64,000 nucleotides of DNA from Plicaturopsis crispa FD-325 SS-3 (Eukaryota > Basidiomycota > Agaricomycetes > Amylocorticiales > Amylocorticiaceae), in the NCBI GenBank assembly GCA_000827205.1, contig KN832555.1, positions 2,530,541 through 2,594,540 of the forward strand. The letters are read 5' to 3'. Shown here piece after piece: positions 12,901 to 22,933 of the stretch. The translations under genes and the position numbers were made by a program. The notes beneath the pieces were generated by a model. That model was not told the origin of the DNA, ran no database searches, and worked only from the letters and a program-made list of their open reading frames with translations. Every line of letters starts with the position of its first letter. Within the stretch, counting starts at the first letter, position 1.

Positions 12901-13377
12901 AGTACGCTTGCGCAGGTGGTCCAGCAACGTTAACTCGTTCCCCGCCCTCGACGGTCAGATAGAATTTGGGCCATCGTACGCATATGAATACAACACTCGC
13001 GAGACCTATGGCCAAAGCATTGCCTGGGGTCAAAACGATCCTCTTAACGCGACATGGTGGCACCTTGTCACCGAGGGTAAGTCTCGGCTTTTCCTGGGAT
13101 GAGGGAAGTGTGCTCAAATTGTATTGCTATCATATAGCGATGGAAGCTAACAACTCGCTCGTCTCGACGGTTAGTTTGGGAAACAGTTATATCGGAATCC
13201 AACTATGCTAACTAACTCACCATCTCTCAGGAATTCAACACATTCCAAGGCAAAGGTTCTGTTAGGACCGAGCCTTGCACGGGCGACTGCGTAACCGCAA
13301 GGATATGTTACATGCGCAGCGGTTCCGCAAGCATTGCTATCCAGAACTGTGTCTCGGGTTTCGGCTCGGTTCAATGA
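9913..13377 (+). CDS. Secreted acid-sphingomyelinase-like phosphodiesterase
   Basis: Calcineurin-like metallophosphoesterase of the acid sphingomyelinase family, expected to cleave sphingomyelin or related phosphodiesters outside the cell or in the vacuole. The start MFVAAAIWAVSLLSGSHLVAAA is a signal peptide. A saposin-B region follows with paired cysteines (CTRCQAGLEIAK, ELCTLFKFSTTC, AICAQFMKLC). The metal-binding blocks come next: HLSDLHIDP, YTGDLVSHE and ALGNHDTHN, with further His motifs in small downstream exons. The C-terminus is Cys-containing (GSVRTEPCTGDC, QNCVSGFGSVQ) and ends with TGA at 13375-13377. There are many small exons, at least ten. I have not resolved all those between 11800 and 12800 residue by residue. 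Confidence 0.85.
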
Positions 13378-13805
13378 GACAGTAAGCACCACTTTCTTCT
13401 TGTTGTCTGGGCCCATGGGGAGAATACTGATATACGTTCCTCCGCGCTCAGTTTTCCAGTTTTCCCGTGAATAGCGCGTCTTGAAAATGGAAGGGCTAGG
13501 ATGTGTAGCGGGTAGCATGTAACATGTATCACTGGACGTTCTTGCAGGACTATCAGCCCAGAATAAATGTTACTGCTCTCTAGGCCTTGCGACTCGTTGG
13601 AACTAGACAAAGTTTCGAGTGTTCGCCCCGGTCAACGGGTTATGACCGACACCGCACACGGTATTGATCGCTGAAGATATTCAGACTTGAAGGGTTGCTG
13701 AGGAGTACTTACAACCGACGAGGTGCTAGGCTGAGACCTCGGCGAGAACAACAGGCAGAATAATTTTTGATATGCAGAGGTACCGCTAGGTACCGCGAAG
13801 ATACA
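13378..13805. other. Intergenic, convergent gene ends
   Basis: About 430 bases between the stop of the phosphodiesterase gene and the stop of SRP68. I see no gene or repeat in it. Confidence 0.4.
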
Positions 13806-15983
13806 TTATGTTCGCCCCCACCAGCCACCTAAGAGGCTGCCCAACCCTCCACGAGCGGGAGCCTGTGACTGCGGTGTTTCTGGTCTTTCTATCTCCTCCA
13901 CCTTTGCTTTCGCAGAAATCTTCTTTTCCGGAGGCACCTGGGATTTCGGAGCTGAGGCAGGGACAGGCGCAGGTGACGGTGCCTTTCCAGCACGGGCCCG
14001 AAGACGGTCCATGTCGAGCTCGACATAGTTGAGAGCGATGTCGAAGAATAACGGTTTCTTGAACGATTTGTTATCCGCGCTAACGGATCCGCCGTTGTAC
14101 GCGAACCAGTCCTTCTTGAGTTGAAGCGCATCGTCGGAGAGGTCGGACTCTAAAGCCTCGAAAGCGGGCGGGTCAAGAGGATAATAGGACGGTTTGCCGG
14201 ACGTTATAGGATCTATGTCGAAGAGGGACAGTGAAGATCGTGTCTCGCGGAGATGGATGTTCGCATGCTGGATGAGCGTTAATGCTTCCGCGTACTTCTT
14301 CACTGGGGCATAGCATCTGGCGAGAAACAGACATCTATATCAAGTGCTGTATGTTAGTCACGGCATCACTGGTAATTATAATAAGCTGATACGAACCTCC
14401 TGGCCTTGGTAAATGACAAACGTGCTTCGACAGCGGAAGCTAGATCGGGGCTATCGTCCACAACGCTTAGGGTGCGCATCTGATTGAGACTTTGAAGAAC
14501 TGTATCGAGTAATTTGACGACTGCAGGGTACAGACGCGCATCCACTTGATCCCTTTTCGGTTTTGACGACACCTTCTGGGATCGGCGGCTTGATGATTGC
14601 TGAGAGGACAGCAAAGTCGACAGAAGTAGTAGGTCGCGTTGTATGCGGCGCGATAGAAGCTGATACACGATATACGCGTGGACAAAGTGGATGTCGCGCG
14701 TCCCAGATGCGGAACTTCCGGCGGTAGTCCCGCTCAGCTGAGGGTACATATATTAGCAAGAGCTGTCGTATTGATTCGAGGACATTCACCTGTTGGGCTT
14801 CTACCAGTTTTCGGGCTACTTCCTCAGCATCGCTAAGGGCTAGAAGGATAGCATCGTATGCCGCGACACCTTTCTTGGAGCCTGCACCATGACGCTGCTT
14901 TCCCTTCTTGTCCCCAGTCCACCCAGTTGTCGCACTCTCTTTCCCTTGCCCTCCACCAAGTTTCGTTTCCGCGTCCTGGACTCTCAGCAGGACATCCACG
15001 AGCTCCGGGTTGCGCACTGGCACAGGTTCACCCTCCCATTCGAGAGGTGCTAATTTCTTCTTCTTCTCCGCCTTCCCGGCGTGTGCTTCCTCTTCCTTCA
15101 AGCGCTGCACCAAACTGTCGCAGCCCTCCACGATATCGTTCCTGTGCTTCGGAGCGAGCTCCGAGACGATACCGTCAACATCATACGCCTTCGAACGGCC
15201 AAGCTCATGCGCGCAGTATCTAATTTCTGGACCGATCTCATCTGCAAATAGTGTCGCCAAAGCTTGATCCCTGCTCGTAGCAGCCCTGCCCGCTAGTTCG
15301 TCCAATAGTCCCCGCGCAACACTGAGCTGGATCAGCGCATCCTCGAAGTCGTCGCGGTACCGAAGGAATCGTCCATTCAAGATAAGGGTGTAGATCGTGA
15401 CTTGCAGGAGATTTTCGGCAGACAAGCGCGACGCTGCGAAAAGAGACTGGCTGTGCGAGAGGAGCTGGGTTGACCAGTTTACAGCACGTCGAAAGCGGCC
15501 TGTGGCGCTGTGGCGAAGAGTGCTAGCGCGATCTTCGTTCGCCGGATCCAAGGATTGTGTGACCAGGTCCTGCGAATAGGCCCATGCGCGCTCGGCCTCT
15601 AGAAGCAGGAGCTGCAAGCTAGGAGAAGTTTAGATCTTAGCGAGCTGGACATAATGTAGCAGGACACGCACTGGCCCTCCTTGACATTTTCAGCAGTGAT
15701 AGGCGGCAGTTTCTTGAACTCGCGACCTTTGCCGTGGGTAGTCTTAAGCGTCGATCGAAGACGATGGGTCCGGTTTGCACAATGTTTTCTGGGACATGCT
15801 CTCAGTCATTATGTGGGAGATTGTAGTGCATGATCCATACCGATATCTTTCGTAGTCGTTGTAGCGCAAGCCGTATGTGTTTCGTTGCTCGTTCGCTAGC
15901 TGTAATGCTGATGCGTTGGGCATTAAAATCGGTCAAAACTGAGATTATCATAGTGGCGTACCTCGGAAAGTTATGGTCGACAT
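13806..15983 (-). CDS. SRP68: Signal recognition particle subunit SRP68
   Basis: Protein subunit of the signal recognition particle. It binds 7S RNA through its N-terminal domain and SRP72 through its C-terminal part, and helps deliver ribosomes to the ER. The spliced start reads MSTITFRALQLANEQRNTYG, followed by GLRYNDYERYRKHCANRTHR, a hallmark of SRP68, then KGREFKKLPPITAENVKEGH and LQLLLLEAERAWAYS. Further helical-repeat segments follow, including the FLRYRDDFEDAL region and PEIRYCAHELG. The tail is Pro/Ala/Lys-rich and ends GGLGSLLGGWWGRT-stop at 13806-13808. The start ATG at 15981-15983 was chosen because only a CATTACAG-leading second exon keeps the ALQLANEQ frame. An inverted-repeat element begins 121 bases upstream. 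Confidence 0.92.
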
Positions 15984-16095
15984 GTTCACCGTGTCCTTCA
16001 GGGAGAAAGGCCAGGAATGCAGGGGAAACAGATAGCAAGCGGTAGATGGCCGTAGAAGGTGGAAGCAGGAACGCGTCGGCTACTGACACGATCGC

Positions 16096-16103
16096 ACTGT
16101 TAC
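16096..16103. repeat. Left 8-bp target-site duplication of the inverted-repeat element
   Basis: ACTGTTAC directly precedes the left inverted end. The same eight bases follow the right end at 16583-16590, as expected when an 8-bp staggered cut was filled in on insertion. Confidence 0.8.
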
Positions 16104-16582
16104 AGGACCCCGGCTTATCCTATGTTAGGTTGTATCCTAATGCGGACGGATTTGGCCCCAAAACACCGCGTACGTTCGATCCCAGTGCGGACGGAAAGAC
16201 CGAAAAATCGAAAAATCTACGATCTTTCCGCCTTATGGATGAGGACCGTCGGTAGCGACGTTCGATCCCTGTGCGGACGGAGCTGGTGAGCGAGGCATGC
16301 CGCGCCTCAGTACTTGACGCTGGTGCGGGGGTCGCGTCGGCCCGGCGTCGGACCCCCCGGCGAGGTGGAGGTGCGTCGGTTTTGATGTTGTATCCATAAT
16401 TTGGCGGGGGTGCGGACGAATGGACGTTTTCGACAGCATATATCGCGAATGCGGACGATTTTCGCAAAAAAATGGTAGTCCGATCCTAATGCGGACGCAA
16501 ACGGGCCGAAAATCGTGCGGACGGAAAGGGCCAAAATCATGGATTCTAGGATACAACCTCTATCAGCATAAGCCGGGGTCCT
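16104..16582. mobile_element. Non-autonomous inverted-repeat element (MITE), hAT-like, 479 bp
   Basis: The ends are 36-nt inverted repeats, 16104-16139 and 16547-16582. The first 15 bases (AGGACCCCGGCTTAT) and the last 12 (GGTTGTATCCTA) of the repeat are identical between arms; the middle nine differ. A shorter match (ATTTGGCCC versus ATTTTGGCCC) continues inward. A perfect 8-bp duplication ACTGTTAC flanks it, a length typical of hAT elements. No transposase frame is present. Inside are seven copies of TGCGGACG, all in one direction, at about 16141, 16186, 16272, 16411, 16450, 16490 and 16516. Some lie in a longer unit with GATCC. Such subterminal repeats bind transposase in hAT elements, so these are plausible binding sites. 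The match of the flanks and of 30 of 36 end bases argues for a recent insertion. Superfamily is inferred from duplication length. Confidence 0.82.
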
Positions 16583-16590
16583 ACTGTTAC
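16583..16590. repeat. Right 8-bp target-site duplication
   Basis: ACTGTTAC, identical to 16096-16103, directly follows the right inverted end of the element. Confidence 0.8.
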
Positions 16591-16682
16591 ATACCCGCGT
16601 TTGGCTGCTTTATAGACTGAAATTCGAGATCAGCCTCTTGACTTGTTCCATTACCCTTCTCGCCCACAGACATACCCTTGAA

Positions 16683-18048
16683 ATGACAGATACGCTTCCT
16701 CCAACTCTCCAGAATGTACTCGATCAGAAGTCTTTGAAGTGGATCTTTTGCGGCACGTCCTCATCGTCATTCCGTGGACTGACCTCGCTCATGTTGTTCG
16801 ACCGTGTTTAGGTGGAAAGGGTGGTGTCGGTATGTCTTACAGAGCTCTACGTCTTTGTATCCAGCGAGTTTTGACGTAACTGCAGGCAAGACGACGACCT
16901 CATGTTCGCTTGCAATTCAGCTAGCGCAGTGCAGGGAATCCGTCCTTCTCATCGTGCGTTGGTCTCGTCCCTCTGCTGTGCACCTGCTGATGACAGTAGC
17001 TAGTCCACCGACCCAGCACACAATCTGTCCGATGCGTTTGGCCAGAAATTCTCGAAGGACGCGACGAAAGTCCATGGCTTCGACAACCTGTCTGCCATGG
17101 AAATCGACCCGACAAGTTCTATCCAGGAAATGGTAGACCAATGTGTGTACTCTCCATGCCCTATGCCACTGCATAACTGACTTACGCTGCTCCAGCTGAC
17201 CAGAACGGCATGATGGGCTCGATGATGCAAGACCTTGCTTTCGCTATCCCCGGTGTAGATGAGGCCATGAGCTTTGCCGAGATCATGAAGTGCGTTGCAT
17301 GCTCTCATTGTGCTCCCCCATGCCAATAACTAGTACACAATCAGACACGTCAAGTCTATGGAATATTCTGTCATCGTTTTCGATACTGCGCCCACGGGGC
17401 ACACTTTGCGGTTCCTCTCGTTCCCTACCGTCCTCGAAAAGGCTCTTGGAAAATTGAGCGCCCTCAGTGGACGATTCGGACCTATGATTAGTCAGGTACG
17501 TACATTTCCGGTTTTATTCACCGTAGGCCTCTCTAATGGAAGCACTTGTTAGATGTCGAGCCTCATGGGCGGCCAACTGGACTCCCAGGAGGACATGTTC
17601 GCCAAGCTGGAGTCTATGCGGGCGGTCATAACAGAGGTGAACACGCAGTTCAAGGATCCCGAAAAGACTACCTTCGTCTGCGTGTGCATCTCCGAATTCC
17701 TCTCGCTATACGAGACGGAGCGGCTCGTGCAGGAGCTCACGACCTACGAGATCGACACGCATAACATCGTCGTGAACCAGCTTCTCTTCCCCAAGAAATG
17801 TGCGTGCATTCGTGTTGGTAACTGTTTTTGTACGTGCACTGATAGTGAAACGGACAGCCTCGAACTGCGAGCAGTGCACCGTGCGCCAGAAAATGCAGCA
17901 GAAGTACCTGGCGGAGGCGCACGAGCTATACGACGAATTCTTCCACATCGTCACGCTCCCGTTACTCACAGAAGAGGTGCGAGGGCCTGCGAAGCTGAAG
18001 GAATTCAGCAAGATGCTTGTCCAGCCGTACGTTCCCCCTGACGAGTAG
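16683..18048 (+). CDS. GET3: GET3/ASNA1 ATPase for tail-anchored protein insertion
   Basis: Cytosolic ATPase that carries tail-anchored membrane proteins to the ER receptor Get1/Get2. The start [20 protein letters not shown] leads into the deviant Walker [28 protein letters not shown] (switch I), [15 protein letters not shown] (switch II) and the CEQC zinc-binding pair that joins the homodimer follow. The Met-rich client-groove segment [20 protein letters not shown] is present. It ends [12 protein letters not shown] with TAG at 18046-18048. About seven exons. The first intron (16753-16811) needs a GC donor to keep the P-loop in frame, and the second also falls within the P-loop. It diverges from SRP68 with the inverted-repeat element between them. 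Confidence 0.95.
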
Positions 18049-18551
18049 GGTCATGTTCCTCGACACTTCGCAATGTTCGCCATCTCTTACTCTCCTCGGG
18101 ACCCTAATATATTTTGCCTTTTTTACTCTGGAGTGTTATTATTTACATGACGAGTAAGTACTACACATGAGAACCGAAAGCACCGAAACCCATACGTCCT
18201 ATGCACCAGGATATCACAACGTCCAGCCGATCGTAGAAAGGATACAACTGGGTATTGAGACTAGAGATGGGAAGCAATAGGATAATGGACCAAAAATACA
18301 GCCTACAGTTGCGAGGATAAGACGACGATAAACAGAAAACCATGCGCAAGTCTCAATAACCATACTATGCCCCGGAAACGCCCCCATGCCCGCGTCTAAA
18401 ACTCGCATCGTCCAGCATCTATCTCGACGCTGGCCCAGGTGCCATGGTGATCGATACAATTAGAGGCGGAACCAGAAAAATAGTAATGGAGGCGTCATGG
18501 CCATTCGTAAGGTCCATGTTGCATGAGCCTGAAACGACCGAACGCCCTGGA
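18049..18551. other. Intergenic, convergent gene ends
   Basis: About 500 bases between the GET3 and bZIP stops. Only short shadow frames are present, and no repeat is obvious. Confidence 0.4.
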
Positions 18552-20386
18552 CTATTGTTGTTGCTGCTGCTGTTGCTGCTGCAGCTGCGCTCTTTGTTTT
18601 CCAGACAGCGAATTGAGGATGTGGTGGACACCCGACGGCTCGAGGACGACTTTTGTGCCATCGCACCGTGCTTTGCTCGTGAACTCGGAGCAAAGCTCGT
18701 TGATATCGTAATCCTGTTCGCAGGACATGCGTTAGCACGACGCCTTCAACCCTGGGAGACGACAGAACTTACCTTAAATCGGGGATTACTTGTGATACTT
18801 CTCCAGGCGCTCAAAACCTCCACATTCTTGTCGCTCGCCACCGTCTTGGGGAGACTGCCTCCCTCACACATCACCATCGCACCTGTCACCTGGTCCATCT
18901 TTTTCCGCAGTGTCGGATTTGGTACTTGTTTGATGGCGGGTGCGAATGGAGAGTCGCCCTCGGTGACGATAGCTTGGGATAACTCTTCTTTGTTACTTGG
19001 GCATTTGGAGCCGTCGTGAGATGAAGGCGTTGTTGCCTGCGTCGAAGAAGATGAAGACGATCCTGACCCGGAGGCAGCGCTTGGTGAGCTCGAACTCGAA
19101 CTGCCCGCATTCGGGGAGCGCGCGGAGGCGTGTGAAATGGGACTGAGAGCAGAGGTGGAAGATGGCGACTTCATGTATGCGGAGAAATCGACAAGACCCT
19201 GGTTTCCCAGGAAGTCTCCGCCGAACATCCCGTCCAGATCGCTGCCACCACTGCTAGACGCAGCAGTGTTGTGCGAACTGCCGCTGATCGAGGATGGATT
19301 AGAAAAGTCTCCCACAGGGCTGAAATCGGCGAATGACATGAACATGGGATTGCTGGCGAGCGTAGTATATGGCGTCTTCATCGTGTTGCTAAATTCTGGG
19401 AAATCCATATTCATCGCACCGTCTGTGGCGGTTTCCTGCGGATTTTCGTCCAAGAGGCTCAGGACGCTTGCGTCGAAAGCTGTCAATGAATTCCAGTCCA
19501 TACTGTGAGAAGGTGCAGATGGAGTGGGCGACTTTGGCGGGGAGAAGAGGCTCATCGGGGTATTGTCTGTTTGGGACTGTGGGTTATCGCTTGGCTTGGG
19601 CACGCTGAAGCTGAACGAAGACTGCTTGAGGGCCACATTCTCGTTCTGTAAGCGCGAGAGAAGGTCGCGAAGATTTTCGTTTTCAGAGGTTGTTTGGTTG
19701 TTCTTGGCTTCCAAGGCAGCGACTTTGTCTTCAAGCTGTACGAGAACGACGTCAATATAACTCGACCACTTGCGGTGGATGCGGGCATGCATACATCTTT
19801 GACATGTCTTTCCTTGCGTTCACGGAAAGCTCGCTGAGCAGCGCGGTTTTGTTCCTTGCGCTTCATTAGCCTCGATTCGTCCTGCCCACCACTTGACTTG
19901 CGCCGTGCCGATGAGCCCCTTTTTCCGTTTCCTAAGGAGGATGAGAGCTCCCGTTAACGCCCATCGCCCAGATAGCAAGCAGCATATAGACTCACCAGTA
20001 TGCTGATTCTTGTTAGGTCCGTCGTCCAAGGAGTCATCGCTAGCCTTGCGTTTGAGCGCACTGTCCTCAGCACCATTCTCTAACCCGGCCGACTGTCGCC
20101 GGGAGGTAGTGGCCGATGCCGAGGAATCAGGACCAGCGCTTGGTGGGCTGGGGCTGCTGTCGTCGGACGGGGGACTAAGGTCAGGGAGAGTGTAATTGGA
20201 GATGCTCTGAGGGTCGATGGAATTAGAGTATAAGCCGTCATGCCCGAGGCCTGCCAAGTTAACGTAGTCTGCGCTTGGAAATTGTTTCTGTAGCAGGGCG
20301 AGGAAGTCGTCATCCGGTAGTTGCGAGAAGTCATTGGGCTCGGCCAAGCCCCAGAGAGTCGCAGACGGTGGGTACGAGGAATCCAT
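18552..20386 (-). CDS. Yap1/Pap1-type bZIP transcription factor
   Basis: AP-1-like factor for oxidative-stress response. The N-terminal part is acidic and Ser/Pro-rich, with a KRKASDD nuclear-import-like stretch. The basic region KRKEQNRAAQRAFRERKERH is the Yap-family DNA-contact block, with a leucine zipper after it (DLEDKVAALEAKN, LRDLLSRLQNENVAL). Past a Ser-rich middle come two cysteine regions. One is KCPSNKEELSQAI; the C-terminal one has MCEGGSLP and NELCSEFTSKARCDG, matching the layout used for peroxide sensing and Crm1 export in Yap1/Pap1. The protein ends ILNSLSGKQRAQL plus a run of eight Gln. Three introns are visible, one splitting the basic region from the zipper at about 19742-19796. 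Regulation by peroxide is inferred from the cysteines. Confidence 0.88.
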
Positions 20387-21449
20387 CGGTGGCGATTATT
20401 TGGAGAAAGGGGGTGTCTGTGTAGTTAAGATGTATATTGGGGGTATGGTAGACCGAGAGTGCGCTCCGCAAACCAACGAACGCCGTAAGCTGTCGCGTTC
20501 TGTGACGAGAACGACAGCAAAATAATGATAACCAGATAGAGAAAACGGTTGACGGCGTGGTACGGAGATGGGTGGGCAGAGGAAAGCGTTGGGCCACTTT
20601 CCAGAGGGCCTTACTCAGCCGCATCCAGCTTCCGACCTCCGCCTTCCGCGTCGCCTTTTTCCCAAATTACATATTTATTTTCCTGTTCTGCAACATTACG
20701 CGTCGCGGCATCCTCGACACCTCATCGTTAACTCGACCTCCGTCCCCGATGGGCAGGTAGAATGTTGCACAGGAAAAATACACAAAATCGATACAATCCT
20801 CCTGCTTGTCTTTTCATGTTAGTCGACTGTCCTTGGTAGTCCTCGCAAAGGATAATACTCGGTCAGGACTCGAGGATTCATGTTTATTTTATTTTTACTG
20901 TCTCGAGGACACGTTTCTAGGTCCCGAGAACCCAGGATGTGGCAAAGTCAATCAATTGCACGATACATGTCCTCGGTCCTGATCATAGTTGCCGACGCGC
21001 GCATCCGAAATCGAGTCATCTTTAAATACGCGCCGTAACAAGAACTGTCCCCCGGACTAGCAGCGCAAGGTTTACACTATGTTACTACTTGTATCCTCAT
21101 TAGCCTCGGCATACAATAGGGCGATGTAGCTTTGGTGCGTCGTCGATTTTGCGCAGAAATAACTTTGACACGGCGCTAACAAGCAGTCAAGAATGAAACT
21201 CAAAACCCTATTCCCGGTCGCCGCAATATTGGCATCGACTCGTAACCTGCCCACTTTGACGGATCACTCCGTTGGATGGTGCTCACGAATTTGCGGCGTC
21301 CCTCGATCACGTGGAGCCGCGGGGCCGACGCGTATAAGTATTACCCCGGATTCTCGCGGTGTGATAGACCAGCCAAATCCAGATAGCGAGGACACATCGC
21401 AGGGACTCGCTCCCAGGACTCTCCTTGCCAGTGCACACAACAGCGCTCC
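20387..21449. other. Intergenic, divergent promoters of the bZIP and isochorismatase-like genes
   Basis: About 1.06 kb without a supported gene. It holds an imperfect inverted repeat (arms 20863-20882 and 20966-20982). Short open frames here begin mid-sequence and show no recognisable domain. Confidence 0.4.
20863..20982. repeat. Imperfect inverted repeat, about 120 bp
   Basis: The left arm TCAGGACTCGAGGATTCATG and the right arm CATGTCCTCGGTCCTGA are near reverse complements, allowing about three extra bases on the left. Further CGAGG/CCTCG words lie between them. No flanking duplication was found, so it may be a hairpin and not an element. Confidence 0.4.
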
Positions 21450-22675
21450 ATGGTGCAGCCCCCCTTGCACGACACACCCATCCTAGCAATGACTTCTCGC
21501 CCCCCAGTCGAAGCCGCCGTCGAATACGGCAATGCCGATTCGTTTTGGGTGGAGTACCCTTCTGGACTCATAGACCTTTCGAGGTCGCACCACATTCCCT
21601 CGGATGCGGGGGCAAAGACGTCAGCCGTGACGGCTCCCCCGCTCCTGGAAACTCAATTGGACATCCCTGTGGATGGCGGGCGCACTGTAAGGCTCGATAA
21701 GGCGGCAAGTGCCATCGTGATCATAGATATGCAGAAGTAAGTGCGGGGATTTTGCGCGAGGATTGTAATTTATATTTCGTCACACTGCAGCTTCTTTCTG
21801 CATCCCGATCTGAGGGCGCATCCCTCCGGTCTGCGTTGTGTTGACCCGCTATTGGCCGTAGTCCCCGCACTTCGCTCGCAGGGCGTCAAGATACTCTGGG
21901 TGTACTCTAGACATCTATATCACCGCCGCGGACTCCGCTAACCCAGCCGTCTAGAAACTGGGGGCTAACAGAGCACGAGCTGAAGACGATCCCACCTTCG
22001 CTCGTTCGTGGATTTATGAAGAACGGAAGAGGCGGTTTCGGCTCCCAGCTGCCAGGAAATTTCGGCCGTCTGCTCATGCGAGACGAATACAACTCGGAGC
22101 TCTATGGCCCCCTCCAGGACGCGTACCTCGAGGGCAAAGCCGCTGGCACGGACTTCTGGATTCACAAGAACCGGTGAGTCTACTTATCTCGTGTCTATTG
22201 CCCCGCCCGCCCCTGTCAATCGAATCACGAACGTGCTTATCGTGCAGCATGAGCGGAATATGGGGGTACCAGACCGCCCTCGATTTATTCCTGAAAGAGA
22301 ACGGAATCAAGACGCTCTTCTTCTCCGGCGTCAATGCAGATCAGGTGAGGGCTGATTATCGTCGCACCCGGATCATGCAATGTTCGCCCAGGGAGATGCC
22401 CGCACGAGACTGACCGATTATCGCCCGTGCGCAGTGCGTTCTCGGCACGCTCGTGGACGCGTATTTCCGAGGCTACGACTGCATTGTCGTTGAAGATACG
22501 ATCGCTACTACCTCCCCGACGGGCGGACTCGAGAACGTGCTGCATAACGCTGGGAACGTGGGTACACTACCGTCGGGTGCGAGTACGACTCGCTGAACTT
22601 CGGATCTGATTCTAGAGCTATGGGTTCATCACCGATACTAGCAGGATAGTGGATGCGACAAACAAGCAGAACTGA
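21450..22675 (+). CDS. Isochorismatase-like cysteine hydrolase
   Basis: Member of the isochorismatase/nicotinamidase superfamily. The N-terminal half has AIVIIDMQ (catalytic Asp) then NFFLHPDLRAHPSG. The middle has NWGLTEHELKTIPPSLVRGF. The nucleophile block is FSGVNADQCVLGTLVDAYFR, with the catalytic Cys after Gln. The end reads YGFITDTSRIVDATNKQN with TGA at 22673-22675. Six exons joined by short introns are supported by frame. The start at 21450 (MVQPPLHDTPILAM) is the first ATG; the second Met at 21489 is equally possible. The family includes enzymes acting on isochorismate, nicotinamide, carbamates and ureas, and the sequence does not decide which. Confidence 0.85.
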
Positions 22676-22933
22676 AACGGTAACAATGTCAGGTAGCCGT
22701 GTGCTCCGGGGCACAGAAACTGAACCGAATGGTAGTACAGTTGCATTCCCCAACGAGGACCCGATATAAATACATTGCTGTTGGTGTTTCATCGTGAATG
22801 GCATAAATACTAGCACGATATCGTGGCGAACGAAAGTCGCATCTCTGATACCCTCATATCAAGCTATGTATGTTCGTGTTCAGAGCCGCCTCAGGCCGCG
22901 GACGGGGCTGGCAAAAGATAATCATACTCAGCA

